Source of the DNA: JANQHO01 sp965218075
GTDB lineage: Bacteria; Bacteroidota; Bacteroidia; Flavobacteriales; Schleiferiaceae
DNA: 64,000 nucleotides
Direction of reading: 5' to 3'
NCBI GenBank assembly: GCA_965218075.1
Contig: CBDCJZ010000003.1
Coordinates: 2,170,001-2,234,000 of the forward strand
The first letter of the stretch is position 1. The number at the start of each line of letters is the position of its first letter. Both the position numbers and the translations under genes were made by a program. The notes beneath the pieces were generated by a model. It searched no databases and was not told the origin of the DNA. It saw nothing but the letters and a program-made list of their open reading frames with translations. Shown here piece after piece: positions 54,713-63,755 of this stretch.

Positions 54713-55440
54713 TTATGTACCCGTATATGGATACAATAGTATGCTTTTTACTTCTGAAGAGATTATCGCAGAAGATTCAAAAAGAAAGCAGCTTACACAG
54801 ATAATCGAAGGCTTCAATTTAGGAATATATCCCTTAAGAAGGCCTTTTATTAGAACCACTAAATCATCATGAGGATGGTTAAATCGGTATTTACATTCTT
54901 TGAGGTACAACAAGGAAATACTTCCCGTTGGTACCCTAGTATCTATGGAGTCTGCTTTGGACTTATCCTCCAGTATCTTTCAATACTGTTGATGTGGTTT
55001 CATTGGCTTCTTGGGAAACCTTTGTCGTGCTTCGTGCGGTAATGTTTGTAGCTGCTGGTGATCAGACCCTCATATCCATGGAACGAAGGTGCCTGACTAT
55101 GTAACATTAATTAAAGATAGGGGCCTCGTACACTATATACCCTCGTCTATCGTTAATTGAGATACTCAATATCATGACCTTCCCAGATGTATTAACACGA
55201 TTGTCTTTGCGATGTCCATCAAAGTATTATTGGTCAACCTCAATTTCTTCCTCAGGCAAGACTTCATCCCCTCAAGCTCTGAGAATTCTCTTGCGGATTT
55301 CTGTATAGCTACTTTTTAGCCGTATTTCTGTTCGTACCTACTACAGTAGCTGCCTTTGTTGCTGTTAACTTCAAGTGCAAATAACTCAGTTAACTGATAC
55401 AGTATAAGTAAGTATTGACTCGTGTGTGTTTTAGTTTCTT
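54713..55440 (-). pseudogene. IS1595-family (IS1016-like) transposase, decayed
   Basis: Pieces in all minus-strand frames match the family in order: LTELFALEVNSNKAATVVGTNRNTAKK (N-terminal helix-turn-helix); LPEEEIEVDQxYFDGHRKDNRV (usually ExELDESYFGG, here the second acidic motif is damaged by a stop); SGKVMILSISINDRRGYIV; YEGLITSSYKHYRTKHDKGF; IERYW; and LYLKECKYRFNHPHDDLVVLIKGLLK (usually LKECEFRFNHRHDDLYKLLLKLL). At least six frame changes or stops. No clear terminal inverted repeats remain. This is an old dead insertion between tgt and rpsL. Confidence 0.82.
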
Positions 55441-55532
55441 AGTTCCCATTCAGTGAATGTAGATATCCACAAAGATCTAATGCGAGTTCCAAAACTTTTT
55501 TATCAAACTGTTATAACAATAGAAAATTCATT

Positions 55533-55540
55533 TACCTTTG
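55533..55540 (+). promoter_or_regulatory. Candidate -7 box of the ribosomal operon
   Basis: TACCTTTG matches TAnnTTTG; predicted start near 55547, about 50 nt before the rpsL ATG. A clear -33 TTTG is not seen at the normal distance. Confidence 0.45.
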
Positions 55541-55596
55541 TAGCCTTCTAAAAATCTATGCCTGTTGGTTTTTAGCAACTTACGTGATAAAGTTTC

Positions 55597-55977
55597 ATGT
55601 CAACCGTACAGCAATTAATAAGGAAAGGAAGACGAAAAATAGCCAAAAAGAGCAAGTCGGCTGCCCTTGAGTCGTCTCCCCAACGCAGAGGGGTGTGTAC
55701 ACGTGTATATACCACTACTCCTAAAAAGCCTAACTCAGCTATGCGTAAGGTGGCAAGAGTACGCTTGACTAACCAGAATGAAGTTAACGCTTATATTCCC
55801 GGAGAAGGACATAATCTTCAGGAGCACAGTGTAGTATTGATACGCGGCGGAAGGGTAAAAGATCTTCCTGGAGTGCGGTATCATGTTGTGCGCGGAGCTT
55901 TAGATACGGCAGGCGTAAACGACCGTAAGCAGAGAAGGTCCAAATACGGTGCTAAAAAACCAAAAGACAAAAAATAA
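55597..55977 (+). CDS. rpsL: 30S ribosomal protein S12
   Basis: 126 residues. TTTPKKPNSAMRKVARVRL and GGRVKDLPGVRYHVVRGALD are the decoding-centre loops. Lys43 and Lys88, whose changes give streptomycin resistance, are both the wild-type Lys. First gene of the operon rpsL-rpsG-fusA. Confidence 0.98.
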   Translation: MSTVQQLIRKGRRKIAKKSKSAALESSPQRRGVCTRVYTTTPKKPNSAMRKVARVRLTNQNEVNAYIPGEGHNLQEHSVVLIRGGRVKDLPGVRYHVVRGALDTAGVNDRKQRRSKYGAKKPKDKK

Positions 55978-55994
55978 TTTTTGATATAACAGAC

Positions 55995-56465
55995 ATGAGA
56001 AAATCCAGAGCTAAAAAGAGACTTCTGTTGCCCGATCCTCGTTTTAACGACGAGTTGGTTACACAATTTGTAAATAACTTAATGGTGAACGGTAAAAAGA
56101 ACCTTGCCTTCCGAATCTTTTACAATGCGATTGATATAGTGTCCGAAAAAACACAAAAAGGTAATGGTCTTGAGTTGTGGAAAGAAGCCCTGAATAATAT
56201 TATGCCTCATGTAGAAGTGCGTAGCCGTAGGGTAGGAGGAGCTACTTTTCAAATACCTATTCCCATTCGCCTTGACCGCAAAATTTCAGTGGCAATAAAA
56301 TGGTTAATCACCTGTGCCCACAAGCGTAATGAAAAGTCAATGGCAGCAAAACTGGCCGGTGAAATTATGGCTGCATTTAAGAAAGAAGGAGCTGCAGTAA
56401 AGAAGCACATAGATGTTCGCAAAATGGCAGAAGCCAACAAGGCATTCTCACACTTTAAAGTATAA
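55995..56465 (+). CDS. rpsG: 30S ribosomal protein S7
   Basis: 156 residues, normal length, begins MRKSRAKKRLLLPDPRFND. Contains the 16S 3'-major-domain binding region VEVRSRRVGGATFQIPIPI. Follows rpsL by 17 nt. S7 is the usual autogenous repressor of this operon in other bacteria. Confidence 0.98.
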   Translation: MRKSRAKKRLLLPDPRFNDELVTQFVNNLMVNGKKNLAFRIFYNAIDIVSEKTQKGNGLELWKEALNNIMPHVEVRSRRVGGATFQIPIPIRLDRKISVAIKWLITCAHKRNEKSMAAKLAGEIMAAFKKEGAAVKKHIDVRKMAEANKAFSHFKV

Positions 56466-56501
56466 CATCATGATTTGTGTAAGGAGAAGGGGCTTTTAAA
56501 A

Positions 56502-58604
56502 ATGACTAAAAGAGACTTGAAATACACCAGAAATATTGGTATTGCCGCACATATTGACGCCGGTAAAACTACAACTACTGAGCGTGTTCTTTATTATAGC
56601 GGCGTAAGTTACAAAATCGGAGAAGTACACAATGGCACTGCTACTATGGACTGGATGGAGCAGGAGCAAGAAAGGGGTATTACTATTACTTCGGCAGCTA
56701 CTACATTGGATTGGAAATACAGAGATCAGGACTATCACATAAACATTATTGATACCCCCGGACACGTTGACTTTACTGTTGAGGTAAACCGTTCGCTTCG
56801 TGTATTAGATGGCTTGGTTTTCCTTTTCAGTGCCGTCGATGGAGTTGAGCCACAGTCTGAAACCAACTGGAGGCTGGCCGATAATTATAATGTACCCCGT
56901 ATTGGTTTTATAAATAAGATGGATCGCCAGGGTGCTGATTTCCTAAATGTGTGTAGACAAGTCAAAGAAATGTTAGGAAGTCATGCCCTTCCATTACAGC
57001 TTCCTATTGGCGCAGAAGCCGACTTTAAAGGAGTAGTTGACCTTATTAGCTTGCGCGGTATTGTTTGGAACGAAGAAGATTTTGGGATGACCTTCCATGA
57101 AGTGGAAATTCCTACCGACCTGCTGCATGAAGCCATACAGCATCGTGAAAAATTACTAGAAACCGTGGTAGAATTCAACGATGAATTAATGGAGAAATAC
57201 TTTGAAGGCTCTGTAAATTTAACTGAAAAGGAGATTTTAGGTGCTTTGCGTGAAGCTACTATCTCTGGAAAAGTAATTCCAATGATATGTGGATCGGCCT
57301 TTAAAAATAAAGGAATTCAAGCCATGTTGGACATGGTAGCGGAGGTTTTACCGTCTCCATTAGATATAGATACTATTGTAGGAACTAATCCTAGAACTGA
57401 AGAAAAAGAAAAGAGGAAGCTAGACTACAATGAATCATTTGCAGCTTTAGCATTTAAAATCGCTACTGATCCTTATGTGGGAAGGCTTTGCTTTATCCGT
57501 GTTTATTCGGGCGTTCTCAATTCAGGTTCGTATGTGTTAAATACTAGAGTTGGTAAGAAAGAAAGGATTTCGAGGATTTTTCAAATGCATGCCAATAAGC
57601 AAAATCAGGTTGAAAGCCTAGGGGCAGGTGATATTGGTGCATTAGTAGGTTTTAAAGATATTAAAACCGGAGATACTCTTTGTGATGAGAATAAGCCTAT
57701 AATGTTTGAATCTATGGTTTTTCCCGATCCAGTAATCAGCTTGGCAATTGAGCCAAGGATCCAGACAGATGTTGATAAGCTGAGCATAGCTTTAGCTAAA
57801 TTAGCTGAAGAAGATCCTACTTTCCAAGTTCACGTTGACGGAGAAACCGGGCAAACTGTAATTAGCGGTATGGGCGAGCTTCATCTGGACATTATCATGG
57901 ACCGTCTTAAGCGTGAATTTAAAGTAGAGGTTAATCAAGGGGTGCCTCAGGTTTCTTACAAAGAAGCGATCAATGACGTTGTAGAACACAGGGAGGTTTA
58001 TAAGAAGCAAACAGGTGGTCGTGGTAAATTTGCCGACATTATTATAACTATTGAGCCTGGTGACCCTGAAAATCCAGGTCTAATGTTCCAAAACCAAGTA
58101 AAAGGTGGTAATATACCTAAGGAGTTCGTTCCCTCTGTAGAGAAGGGGTTTAAAAAGGCTATGAGTAATGGTGTTTTAGCCGGGTTTCCCCTCGTTAGTT
58201 TGAAAGTAACCCTTAAAGATGGTTCGTTCCACCCAGTCGACTCTGATCAGCTCTCATTTGAATGGGTTGCTAAGCTAGCTTATAAAGAAGCTCTTCCCAA
58301 AGCTCGGCCAATGTTATTGGAGCCTATCATGAAACTCGAAGTATTAACTCCAGAAGAAAATATGGGAGATATTGTAGGTGATCTGAACAGGCGTAGGGGT
58401 GTAATAGAAGGTATGAGCGATCGGTCTAATTCCAAAGTCGTAAAAGCTAAAATACCTCTGTCGGAAATGTTTGGTTATGTCACTGGCTTGAGAACTATTT
58501 CTTCTGGACGTGCTACGTCAACTATGGAATTTTCTCATTATGAGGAAGCACCTAAAAACATTACTGACGAGGTAATTGCTAAAGTAAAAGGACAACCCGT
58601 ATAG
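56502..58604 (+). CDS. fusA: Elongation factor G
   Basis: 700 residues from ATG 56502 (MTKRDLKYTRNIGIAAHIDAGKTTTTERVLYY); an upstream in-frame start at 56475 would add a non-conserved leader. GTPase motifs: AHIDAGKTTTTER (G1), ITITSAAT (G2), DTPGHVDF (G3), NKMDRQGAD (G4), GSAFKNKG (G5). Domain IV/V segments include SDRSNSKVVKAKIPLSEMFGYVT. Drives translocation of the ribosome. No tuf gene follows; rpsJ comes 15 nt later. Confidence 0.98.
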   Translation: MTKRDLKYTRNIGIAAHIDAGKTTTTERVLYYSGVSYKIGEVHNGTATMDWMEQEQERGITITSAATTLDWKYRDQDYHINIIDTPGHVDFTVEVNRSLRVLDGLVFLFSAVDGVEPQSETNWRLADNYNVPRIGFINKMDRQGADFLNVCRQVKEMLGSHALPLQLPIGAEADFKGVVDLISLRGIVWNEEDFGMTFHEVEIPTDLLHEAIQHREKLLETVVEFNDELMEKYFEGSVNLTEKEILGALREATISGKVIPMICGSAFKNKGIQAMLDMVAEVLPSPLDIDTIVGTNPRTEEKEKRKLDYNESFAALAFKIATDPYVGRLCFIRVYSGVLNSGSYVLNTRVGKKERISRIFQMHANKQNQVESLGAGDIGALVGFKDIKTGDTLCDENKPIMFESMVFPDPVISLAIEPRIQTDVDKLSIALAKLAEEDPTFQVHVDGETGQTVISGMGELHLDIIMDRLKREFKVEVNQGVPQVSYKEAINDVVEHREVYKKQTGGRGKFADIIITIEPGDPENPGLMFQNQVKGGNIPKEFVPSVEKGFKKAMSNGVLAGFPLVSLKVTLKDGSFHPVDSDQLSFEWVAKLAYKEALPKARPMLLEPIMKLEVLTPEENMGDIVGDLNRRRGVIEGMSDRSNSKVVKAKIPLSEMFGYVTGLRTISSGRATSTMEFSHYEEAPKNITDEVIAKVKGQPV

Positions 58605-58619
58605 AATAAGCATATGAGG

Positions 58620-58925
58620 ATGGCTCAGAAAATTAGAATAAAACTGAAATCATACGATCACAACCTAGTTGACAAATCAGCAGAGAAGATCGTTAAAGCT
58701 GTGAAAAGTACTGGTTCAGTGGTAAGCGGGCCTATTCCGATTCCTACTCACAAACGCATTTTTACTGTATTGCGTTCTCCTCATGTAAATAAAAAATCGA
58801 GAGAACAATTCCAATTATCCTCTTACAAGAGGTTAATGGATATCCATTCCTTGTCTTCTAAAACAATTGATGCACTCATGAGGTTAGAGTTGCCGAGTGG
58901 AGTAGAGGTCGAAATTAAGGCCTAA
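58620..58925 (+). CDS. rpsJ: 30S ribosomal protein S10
   Basis: 101 residues from ATG 58620 (MAQKIRIKLKSYDHNLVDKSAEKIV); another in-frame ATG at 58614 would add MR. GPIPIPTHKRIFTVLRSPHVNKKSREQF is the S10 signature. First gene of the S10 block. Confidence 0.97.
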   Translation: MAQKIRIKLKSYDHNLVDKSAEKIVKAVKSTGSVVSGPIPIPTHKRIFTVLRSPHVNKKSREQFQLSSYKRLMDIHSLSSKTIDALMRLELPSGVEVEIKA

Positions 58926-58958
58926 ATAAAGAGATTTAGCTAGTAATTTTAGGATCAA

Positions 58959-59579
58959 ATGCCTGGATTGATAGGAAAAAAGATAGGAATGACAAGCTTC
59001 TTTGACGAAAGCGGCAAAAATATAGTTTGTACCGTTATTGAGGCGGGTCCCTGCGTGGTTACTCAGCTAAAAATCATCCGTACTGATGGATATGAGGCAG
59101 TTCAGATTGCTTACGGAGATAAAGTTAAAAAGAAAAATTTCACCAAACCCCAAGTAGGGCATTTCAAAAAAGCTGGAATTATTCCTAAATCGCATGTTAT
59201 AGAAATTGATTCTCTTGATCGGAAAGTTAAGTTAGGCGATGAAATAACCGTAGATATATTTGAAGAAAGAGAATTTGTAGATATTGCTGGCACTTCAAAG
59301 GGTAAAGGTTTTCAAGGCGTAGTTAAGCGCCACGGTTTTCATGGAGTAGGGGAGTCTACTCACGGTCAGCACAACCGTTTACGTGCTCCTGGTTCTATTG
59401 GCGCCGGTTCCGATCCTTCAAGAGTATTCAAGGGGACGAAAATGGCAGGCCGCACTGGTAATACTAAAGTTGTGATTGAAAATTTACGTATCCTTAAAGT
59501 CGACAAAGAAAAAAATCTTTTAGTTATAAGCGGTTCAGTACCTGGAGCAAAAAACTCATGCTTAATAATTACCAAGTGA
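58959..59579 (+). CDS. rplC: 50S ribosomal protein L3
   Basis: 206 residues, begins MPGLIGKKIGMTSFFDESG. The extended loop reaching the peptidyl-transferase centre is GKGFQGVVKRHGFHGVGESTHG...RAPGSIGAGSDPSRVFKGTKMAGRTG. The TGA stop overlaps the rplD ATG by one base. Confidence 0.98.
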   Translation: MPGLIGKKIGMTSFFDESGKNIVCTVIEAGPCVVTQLKIIRTDGYEAVQIAYGDKVKKKNFTKPQVGHFKKAGIIPKSHVIEIDSLDRKVKLGDEITVDIFEEREFVDIAGTSKGKGFQGVVKRHGFHGVGESTHGQHNRLRAPGSIGAGSDPSRVFKGTKMAGRTGNTKVVIENLRILKVDKEKNLLVISGSVPGAKNSCLIITK

Positions 59580-60208
59580 TGAAATTACCAGTATTAAATG
59601 AAAAAGGAAAAGAAACGGGCCGTAAAGTGAATCTGCCAGATGAAATCTTTAAAATTAAGCCCAACCATCACGCCATATATCTGGATGTAAAACAATACCT
59701 CGCTCGTCAACGTCAAGGAACTCACAAAGCCAAGGAACGCTCAGAAATTGCCCGTACTAATAAAAAGTTTTTTCGTCAAAAAGGCACGGGTAACGCCAGG
59801 GTAGGTTCTCTTAAATCACCTTTGCAAAGGGGTGGGGGAGCCGCATTTGGTCCTCATCCCCGTAACTACGGTTTTAAGCTTAACAAAAAGCTGAAAGCTA
59901 TAGCCCGTAGATCAGCCTTGAGTATTAGAGCCAGTGAAAATAATATAAAAGTGCTGCAAGATCTCAATTTTGAAACCCCAAAAACCAAGGATTTTGTTGG
60001 AGTAATGAAAGCTCTAGGCTTGGAAAATAGAAAATCCTTATTAATACTTGGAAAATCAAATAAGACTGTATATTTGTCGTCCCGAAATTTTAGGAGTTCT
60101 AAAGTTGTAACGGCTTTAGATATAAATACTTATAGCGTCATTAATGCGCAAAGCATAATTTTGACTGAGGATTCGCTGAAAAAATTACAAAATGCATTAA
60201 CGAAGTAA
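59579..60208 (+). CDS. rplD: 50S ribosomal protein L4
   Basis: 209 residues from ATG 59579 (MKLPVLNEKGKETGRKVNLPDEIF); an upstream in-frame ATG lies inside rplC and is not conserved. RQKGTGNARVGSLKSPLQRGGGAAFGPHPRNY is the exit-tunnel loop. Start overlaps the rplC stop, so L3 and L4 are coupled. L4 represses this operon in E. coli. Confidence 0.97.
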   Translation: MKLPVLNEKGKETGRKVNLPDEIFKIKPNHHAIYLDVKQYLARQRQGTHKAKERSEIARTNKKFFRQKGTGNARVGSLKSPLQRGGGAAFGPHPRNYGFKLNKKLKAIARRSALSIRASENNIKVLQDLNFETPKTKDFVGVMKALGLENRKSLLILGKSNKTVYLSSRNFRSSKVVTALDINTYSVINAQSIILTEDSLKKLQNALTK

Positions 60209-60211
60209 GTC

Positions 60212-60502
60212 ATGAGCATCTTGATAAAACCGATAATTACTGAAAAGGCTACCAATGATAGTGAAAACAATAGTTGTTATGCCTTTGCAGTAAACAAAAA
60301 AGCCAATAAGCTTGAAATCAAACAGGCTGTTCAAGAGTTATATGGAGTTAACGTAGAGGAGATTAAGACGATGATAATTCCCGGAAAGCATAAAATGCGC
60401 TATATAAAAAGGGGTACTATGTCAGGAAACACTGGTTCATACAAAAAGGCAATTGTAAAAGTAAGAAGTGGAGAAACTGTAGATCTGCGTAGCAATATAT
60501 AA
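60212..60502 (+). CDS. rplW: 50S ribosomal protein L23
   Basis: 96 residues, begins MSILIKPIITEKATNDSE. L23 lies at the tunnel exit and docks SRP and trigger factor. VNKKANKLEIKQAVQELYGVNVEEI is the conserved fold. Spaced 3 nt after rplD. Confidence 0.97.
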   Translation: MSILIKPIITEKATNDSENNSCYAFAVNKKANKLEIKQAVQELYGVNVEEIKTMIIPGKHKMRYIKRGTMSGNTGSYKKAIVKVRSGETVDLRSNI

Positions 60503-60507
60503 GACTG

Positions 60508-61332
60508 ATGGGAGTAAGGAAATTAAAATCAGTAACACCGGGACAACGATTTAAGGTAATAAGTGATTTTGCTACCATAACTCGATCTGAACCTGAAAAA
60601 ACTCTTCTTAAGGGAAAAAGTAAATCAGGCGGAAGAAATAATACCGGAAAAATGACTGTACGTCAAGTAGGTGGTGGTCACAAACGAAAATATCGTATCA
60701 TCGACTTTAAAAGAGATAAGGATGGTGTTCCCGCTACTGTTAAGTCTATAGAGTACGATCCCAACCGTTCAGCCTATATCGCTTTAACTGCTTATGCTGA
60801 CGGGGAGAAGCGTTACATAATTGCTCCCAATGGTTTGCAACAAGGACAGAAAGTGATAAGCGGTAAAAAAGCAAGTCCTGAAATTGGTAATACCCTCTAT
60901 CTGTCAGATATACCATTAGGTGCAGTGATTAGCTGTATTGAAATGCGTCCCGGCCAGGAGGCAAGTATTGCACGCAGCGGGGGCTCTTTTGCTCAGTTAT
61001 TAGCTCGTGATGGCAAATATGCTACCATTAAGTTACCCAGTGGTGAAATCCGCATGATTCTTACAACTTGTAGGGCTACCATTGGAGCAGTAAGCAACTC
61101 TGATCACGCCTTGCTTGTTTCTGGTAAAGCGGGAGGAAAACGTTGGTTGGGAAGAAGACCTCGAGTTCGCGGAGTAGCTATGAACCCGGTTGATCATCCA
61201 ATGGGTGGGGGTGAAGGGAAAGCCTCTGGTGGACACCCGCGTTCGAGAAATGGTATTCCTGCTAAGGGTTATAAAACACGGGCGACTAAAAAAGAGTCAA
61301 ATAAATACATTATTGAAAGGAGGAAAAAGTAA
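60508..61332 (+). CDS. rplB: 50S ribosomal protein L2
   Basis: 274 residues. GGGHKRKYRIIDFKRDKDGVPA and the C-terminal peptidyl-transferase region GVAMNPVDHPMGGGEGKASGGHPRSRNG with the universally conserved His are present. Ends with a basic tail. rpsS starts 7 nt after the stop. Confidence 0.98.
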   Translation: MGVRKLKSVTPGQRFKVISDFATITRSEPEKTLLKGKSKSGGRNNTGKMTVRQVGGGHKRKYRIIDFKRDKDGVPATVKSIEYDPNRSAYIALTAYADGEKRYIIAPNGLQQGQKVISGKKASPEIGNTLYLSDIPLGAVISCIEMRPGQEASIARSGGSFAQLLARDGKYATIKLPSGEIRMILTTCRATIGAVSNSDHALLVSGKAGGKRWLGRRPRVRGVAMNPVDHPMGGGEGKASGGHPRSRNGIPAKGYKTRATKKESNKYIIERRKK

Positions 61333-61339
61333 TTCACGT

Positions 61340-61621
61340 ATGGCAAGGTCGCTTAAAAAAGGTCCGTTTATTCACTATAAGCTCAATAAAAAAGTGCTTC
61401 AGAATGCTGAATATACCAAAAAGTCAGTAATCAAGACTTATTCCAGAGCTTCTATGATCTCTCCGGATTTTGTGGGATTGACCATAGCGGTGCATAATGG
61501 AAAAACCTTTATTCCGATTTATATAACTGAGAACATGGTAGGTCATAAGCTGGGCGAATTTGCTCCTACGCGTACTTTCCGAGGCCATGCGGGAAATAAG
61601 AAAGATAAAGGCAAGCGTTAA
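61340..61621 (+). CDS. rpsS: 30S ribosomal protein S19
   Basis: 93 residues from ATG 61340 (MARSLKKGPFIHYKLNKKV). The same frame is open further upstream through rplB, but the conserved start is here. VGLTIAVHNGKTFIPIYITENMVGHKLGEFAPTRTFRGHAG is the S19 signature. Confidence 0.97.
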   Translation: MARSLKKGPFIHYKLNKKVLQNAEYTKKSVIKTYSRASMISPDFVGLTIAVHNGKTFIPIYITENMVGHKLGEFAPTRTFRGHAGNKKDKGKR

Positions 61622-61629
61622 ATAGAATT

Positions 61630-62073
61630 ATGGGTGCCAGAAAAAGACAAAGAGCACAGGCTATTAAAGAAGCGAGAAAAGATATTGCTATTGCTAAACT
61701 TAATAACTGTCATACTTCACCTCGCAAAATGAGATTGGTCTCCGATATGATAAGAGGAGCGGATATTGAGAAAGCTATGTTCATTTTAAAACATAGTGGG
61801 AAAGAAGCTAGTGCCCATTTCGAAAAACTTTTGCTTTCTGCCCTTAACAATTGGGAGCAAAGGAATGAAGGCTTTCGTATGGAAAAAGAAGGACTTTTTG
61901 TAAGAGAAATATATGTAAATAATGCTCGCATGCTTAAGCGTATACAGCCTGCCCCGAGGGGCAGAGCACATCCTATACGGAAGAGAAGTAATCATGTGAC
62001 TGTTATTGTAGATACCCGTAATAAGGAGGCTGCCACACGAGAAAAGGAACAAGTAGTAAAGGGGAAAAATTAA
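61630..62073 (+). CDS. rplV: 50S ribosomal protein L22
   Basis: 147 residues, slightly long for L22, with a basic N-terminal extension (MGARKRQRAQAIKEARKDIAIAKL) before the conserved TSPRKMRLVSDMIRG. The tunnel hairpin lies around ARMLKRIQPAPRGRAHPIRKRSNHVTVIV. Confidence 0.97.
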   Translation: MGARKRQRAQAIKEARKDIAIAKLNNCHTSPRKMRLVSDMIRGADIEKAMFILKHSGKEASAHFEKLLLSALNNWEQRNEGFRMEKEGLFVREIYVNNARMLKRIQPAPRGRAHPIRKRSNHVTVIVDTRNKEAATREKEQVVKGKN

Positions 62074-62084
62074 TTCGTAATCAA

Positions 62085-62813
62085 ATGGGACAAAAAACAA
62101 ACCCAATAGGTAATAGATTAGGATATATCCGTGGTTGGGATAGCAACTGGTATGGAGGTAGAGATTACGGTGATAAAATTGTGGAAGATGATAAAATCAG
62201 GAAATACCTCTATGCTCGTTTTTCTAAAGCTGGTATAAGCCGTATTATTATTGAGCGTACCCTTAATCTAGTTGTAGTAATCATTACTACTAGTCGTCCG
62301 GGGATTATTATTGGTAAAGGAGGTCAAGAAGTAGATAAGCTGAAGGAAGAGTTGAAAAAGCTTACCAAAAAAGAGATACAGATCAACATATTTGAAATCA
62401 AATATCCCGAATTAGATGCAAAATTAGTAGCTGACAGTATTGCTCGTCAGGTAGAAGGGCGCATCGGCCATCGTAGAGCCATTAAAATGGCAATTGCTGC
62501 TACCATGAGAATGAGAGCAGAGGGAATTAAAATTCAAGCTTCCGGCAGATTGAATGGTGCTGAAATAGCTCGTTCGGAAATGTATAAGGACGGACGTACC
62601 CCGTTACATACTTTCCGCGCTGATATTGATTATGCTTTATCAGAGGCACATACCACTTATGGCCGTATAGGTTTTAAGGTATGGATTATGAAAGGAGAAG
62701 TGTACGGCAAGAGAGATTTAAGTAATCTTTTAGGTACTACCAATAAAATCGGAGGATCAAAAATACAAAGTTTAGCAGGTTCCCGTAGGAGAATAAAGAA
62801 AATAGGATTATAA
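62085..62813 (+). CDS. rpsC: 30S ribosomal protein S3
   Basis: 242 residues with KH domain (RPGIIIGKGGQEVDKLKEEL, GxxG loop) and the C-terminal domain (EIARSEMYKDGRTPLHTFRADIDYALSEAHTTYGRIGFKVWI). Begins MGQKTNPIGNRLGYIRGWDSNWYGG, normal for Bacteroidota. Confidence 0.98.
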   Translation: MGQKTNPIGNRLGYIRGWDSNWYGGRDYGDKIVEDDKIRKYLYARFSKAGISRIIIERTLNLVVVIITTSRPGIIIGKGGQEVDKLKEELKKLTKKEIQINIFEIKYPELDAKLVADSIARQVEGRIGHRRAIKMAIAATMRMRAEGIKIQASGRLNGAEIARSEMYKDGRTPLHTFRADIDYALSEAHTTYGRIGFKVWIMKGEVYGKRDLSNLLGTTNKIGGSKIQSLAGSRRRIKKIGL

Positions 62814-62828
62814 GGAACCCATAAGGAA

Positions 62829-63242
62829 ATGCTACAGCCCAAGAAAACAAAATACAAAAAACAATTCAAGGGAAGAATGAAAGGGAATGCTCATCGTGGC
62901 ACCACCATAGCTTTTGGAAGTTTTGGCATAAAAGCATTGGATAAAGTGTTCATCACTTCCCGTCAGATTGAGGCAGCTCGTATTGCCGCTACAAGGTATA
63001 TGAAAAGGGAAGGCCAGTTGTGGATTCGTATCTTTCCAGATAAGCCCATCACTAGGAAACCCGCAGAGGTAAGGATGGGTAAAGGAAAAGGTGCTTTAGA
63101 TCATTGGGTGGCTGTAGTTAAGCCTGGACGTATCGTTTTCGAATTAGATGGTGTGCCTATGGAGATGGCCAAGAAAGCTCTGTATTTAGCGGCTCAGAAA
63201 CTGCCGGTTAAAACCAAATTTTTAGTTAGAAGAGATTTTTAA
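62829..63242 (+). CDS. rplP: 50S ribosomal protein L16
   Basis: 137 residues, begins MLQPKKTKYKKQFKGRMKGNAHRGTTIAFG. RIFPDKPITRKPAEVRMGKGKGALDHWVAVVKPGRIVFEL matches L16; it contacts the A site and helps assembly. Confidence 0.98.
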   Translation: MLQPKKTKYKKQFKGRMKGNAHRGTTIAFGSFGIKALDKVFITSRQIEAARIAATRYMKREGQLWIRIFPDKPITRKPAEVRMGKGKGALDHWVAVVKPGRIVFELDGVPMEMAKKALYLAAQKLPVKTKFLVRRDF

Positions 63243-63263
63243 ATACCTAAAAATTAGATAATT

Positions 63264-63464
63264 ATGAAAGCATCTGAAATCAGAGAAATGACCACTCGGG
63301 AAATAAAGGAAAAGTTGCAAGACCAGAAGTTGAATTACTCCAAAATGAAAATGGCTCATGGTGTTTCCCCGTTGGAAAATCCAGTAAATCTTAAATATAC
63401 CCGTAAAGATATTGCACGTTTGGCCACTGAATTGCACGACCGTCAAATTAGCGAAGAACAGTAA
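63264..63464 (+). CDS. rpmC: 50S ribosomal protein L29
   Basis: 66 residues, begins MKASEIREMTTREIKEKLQDQKLNYSKMKMAH; two helices, near the tunnel exit beside L23. Confidence 0.96.
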   Translation: MKASEIREMTTREIKEKLQDQKLNYSKMKMAHGVSPLENPVNLKYTRKDIARLATELHDRQISEEQ

Positions 63465-63483
63465 TTTATCTTCTTGATCAAAA

Positions 63484-63753
63484 ATGGAGCAAAAAATACA
63501 AAAAAAAAATTCAAGAAAAGAACGTATAGGCATTGTAACTAGCAACAAGATGAATAAATCTATTGTAGTTACAGTGGAGAGAAAAAAGAAGCACCCTATG
63601 TACGGGAAGTTTATTAAAATTACTAAAAAGTTTTGTGCACATGATGAGAAAAATGAGTGTAATGAGAAAGACATCGTGCGTATCATGGAAACTCGTCCAT
63701 TGAGCAAAACCAAAAGATGGAGATTAGTAGAAATTATTGAAAGGGCTAAATAA
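63484..63753 (+). CDS. rpsQ: 30S ribosomal protein S17
   Basis: 89 residues. RKERIGIVTSNKMNKSIVVTVERKKKHPMYGKFIKITKKFCAHDEKNECNEKDIVRIMETRPLSKTKRWRLVEII is the S17 OB fold. The usual order L29-S17-L14 is kept. Confidence 0.97.
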   Translation: MEQKIQKKNSRKERIGIVTSNKMNKSIVVTVERKKKHPMYGKFIKITKKFCAHDEKNECNEKDIVRIMETRPLSKTKRWRLVEIIERAK

Positions 63754-63755
63754 TC

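Noticed and set aside
61190..61339. Longer S19 reading from inside rplB
   Set aside because: The extension is the out-of-frame rplB sequence; the conserved S19 start MARSLKKGP is at 61340.
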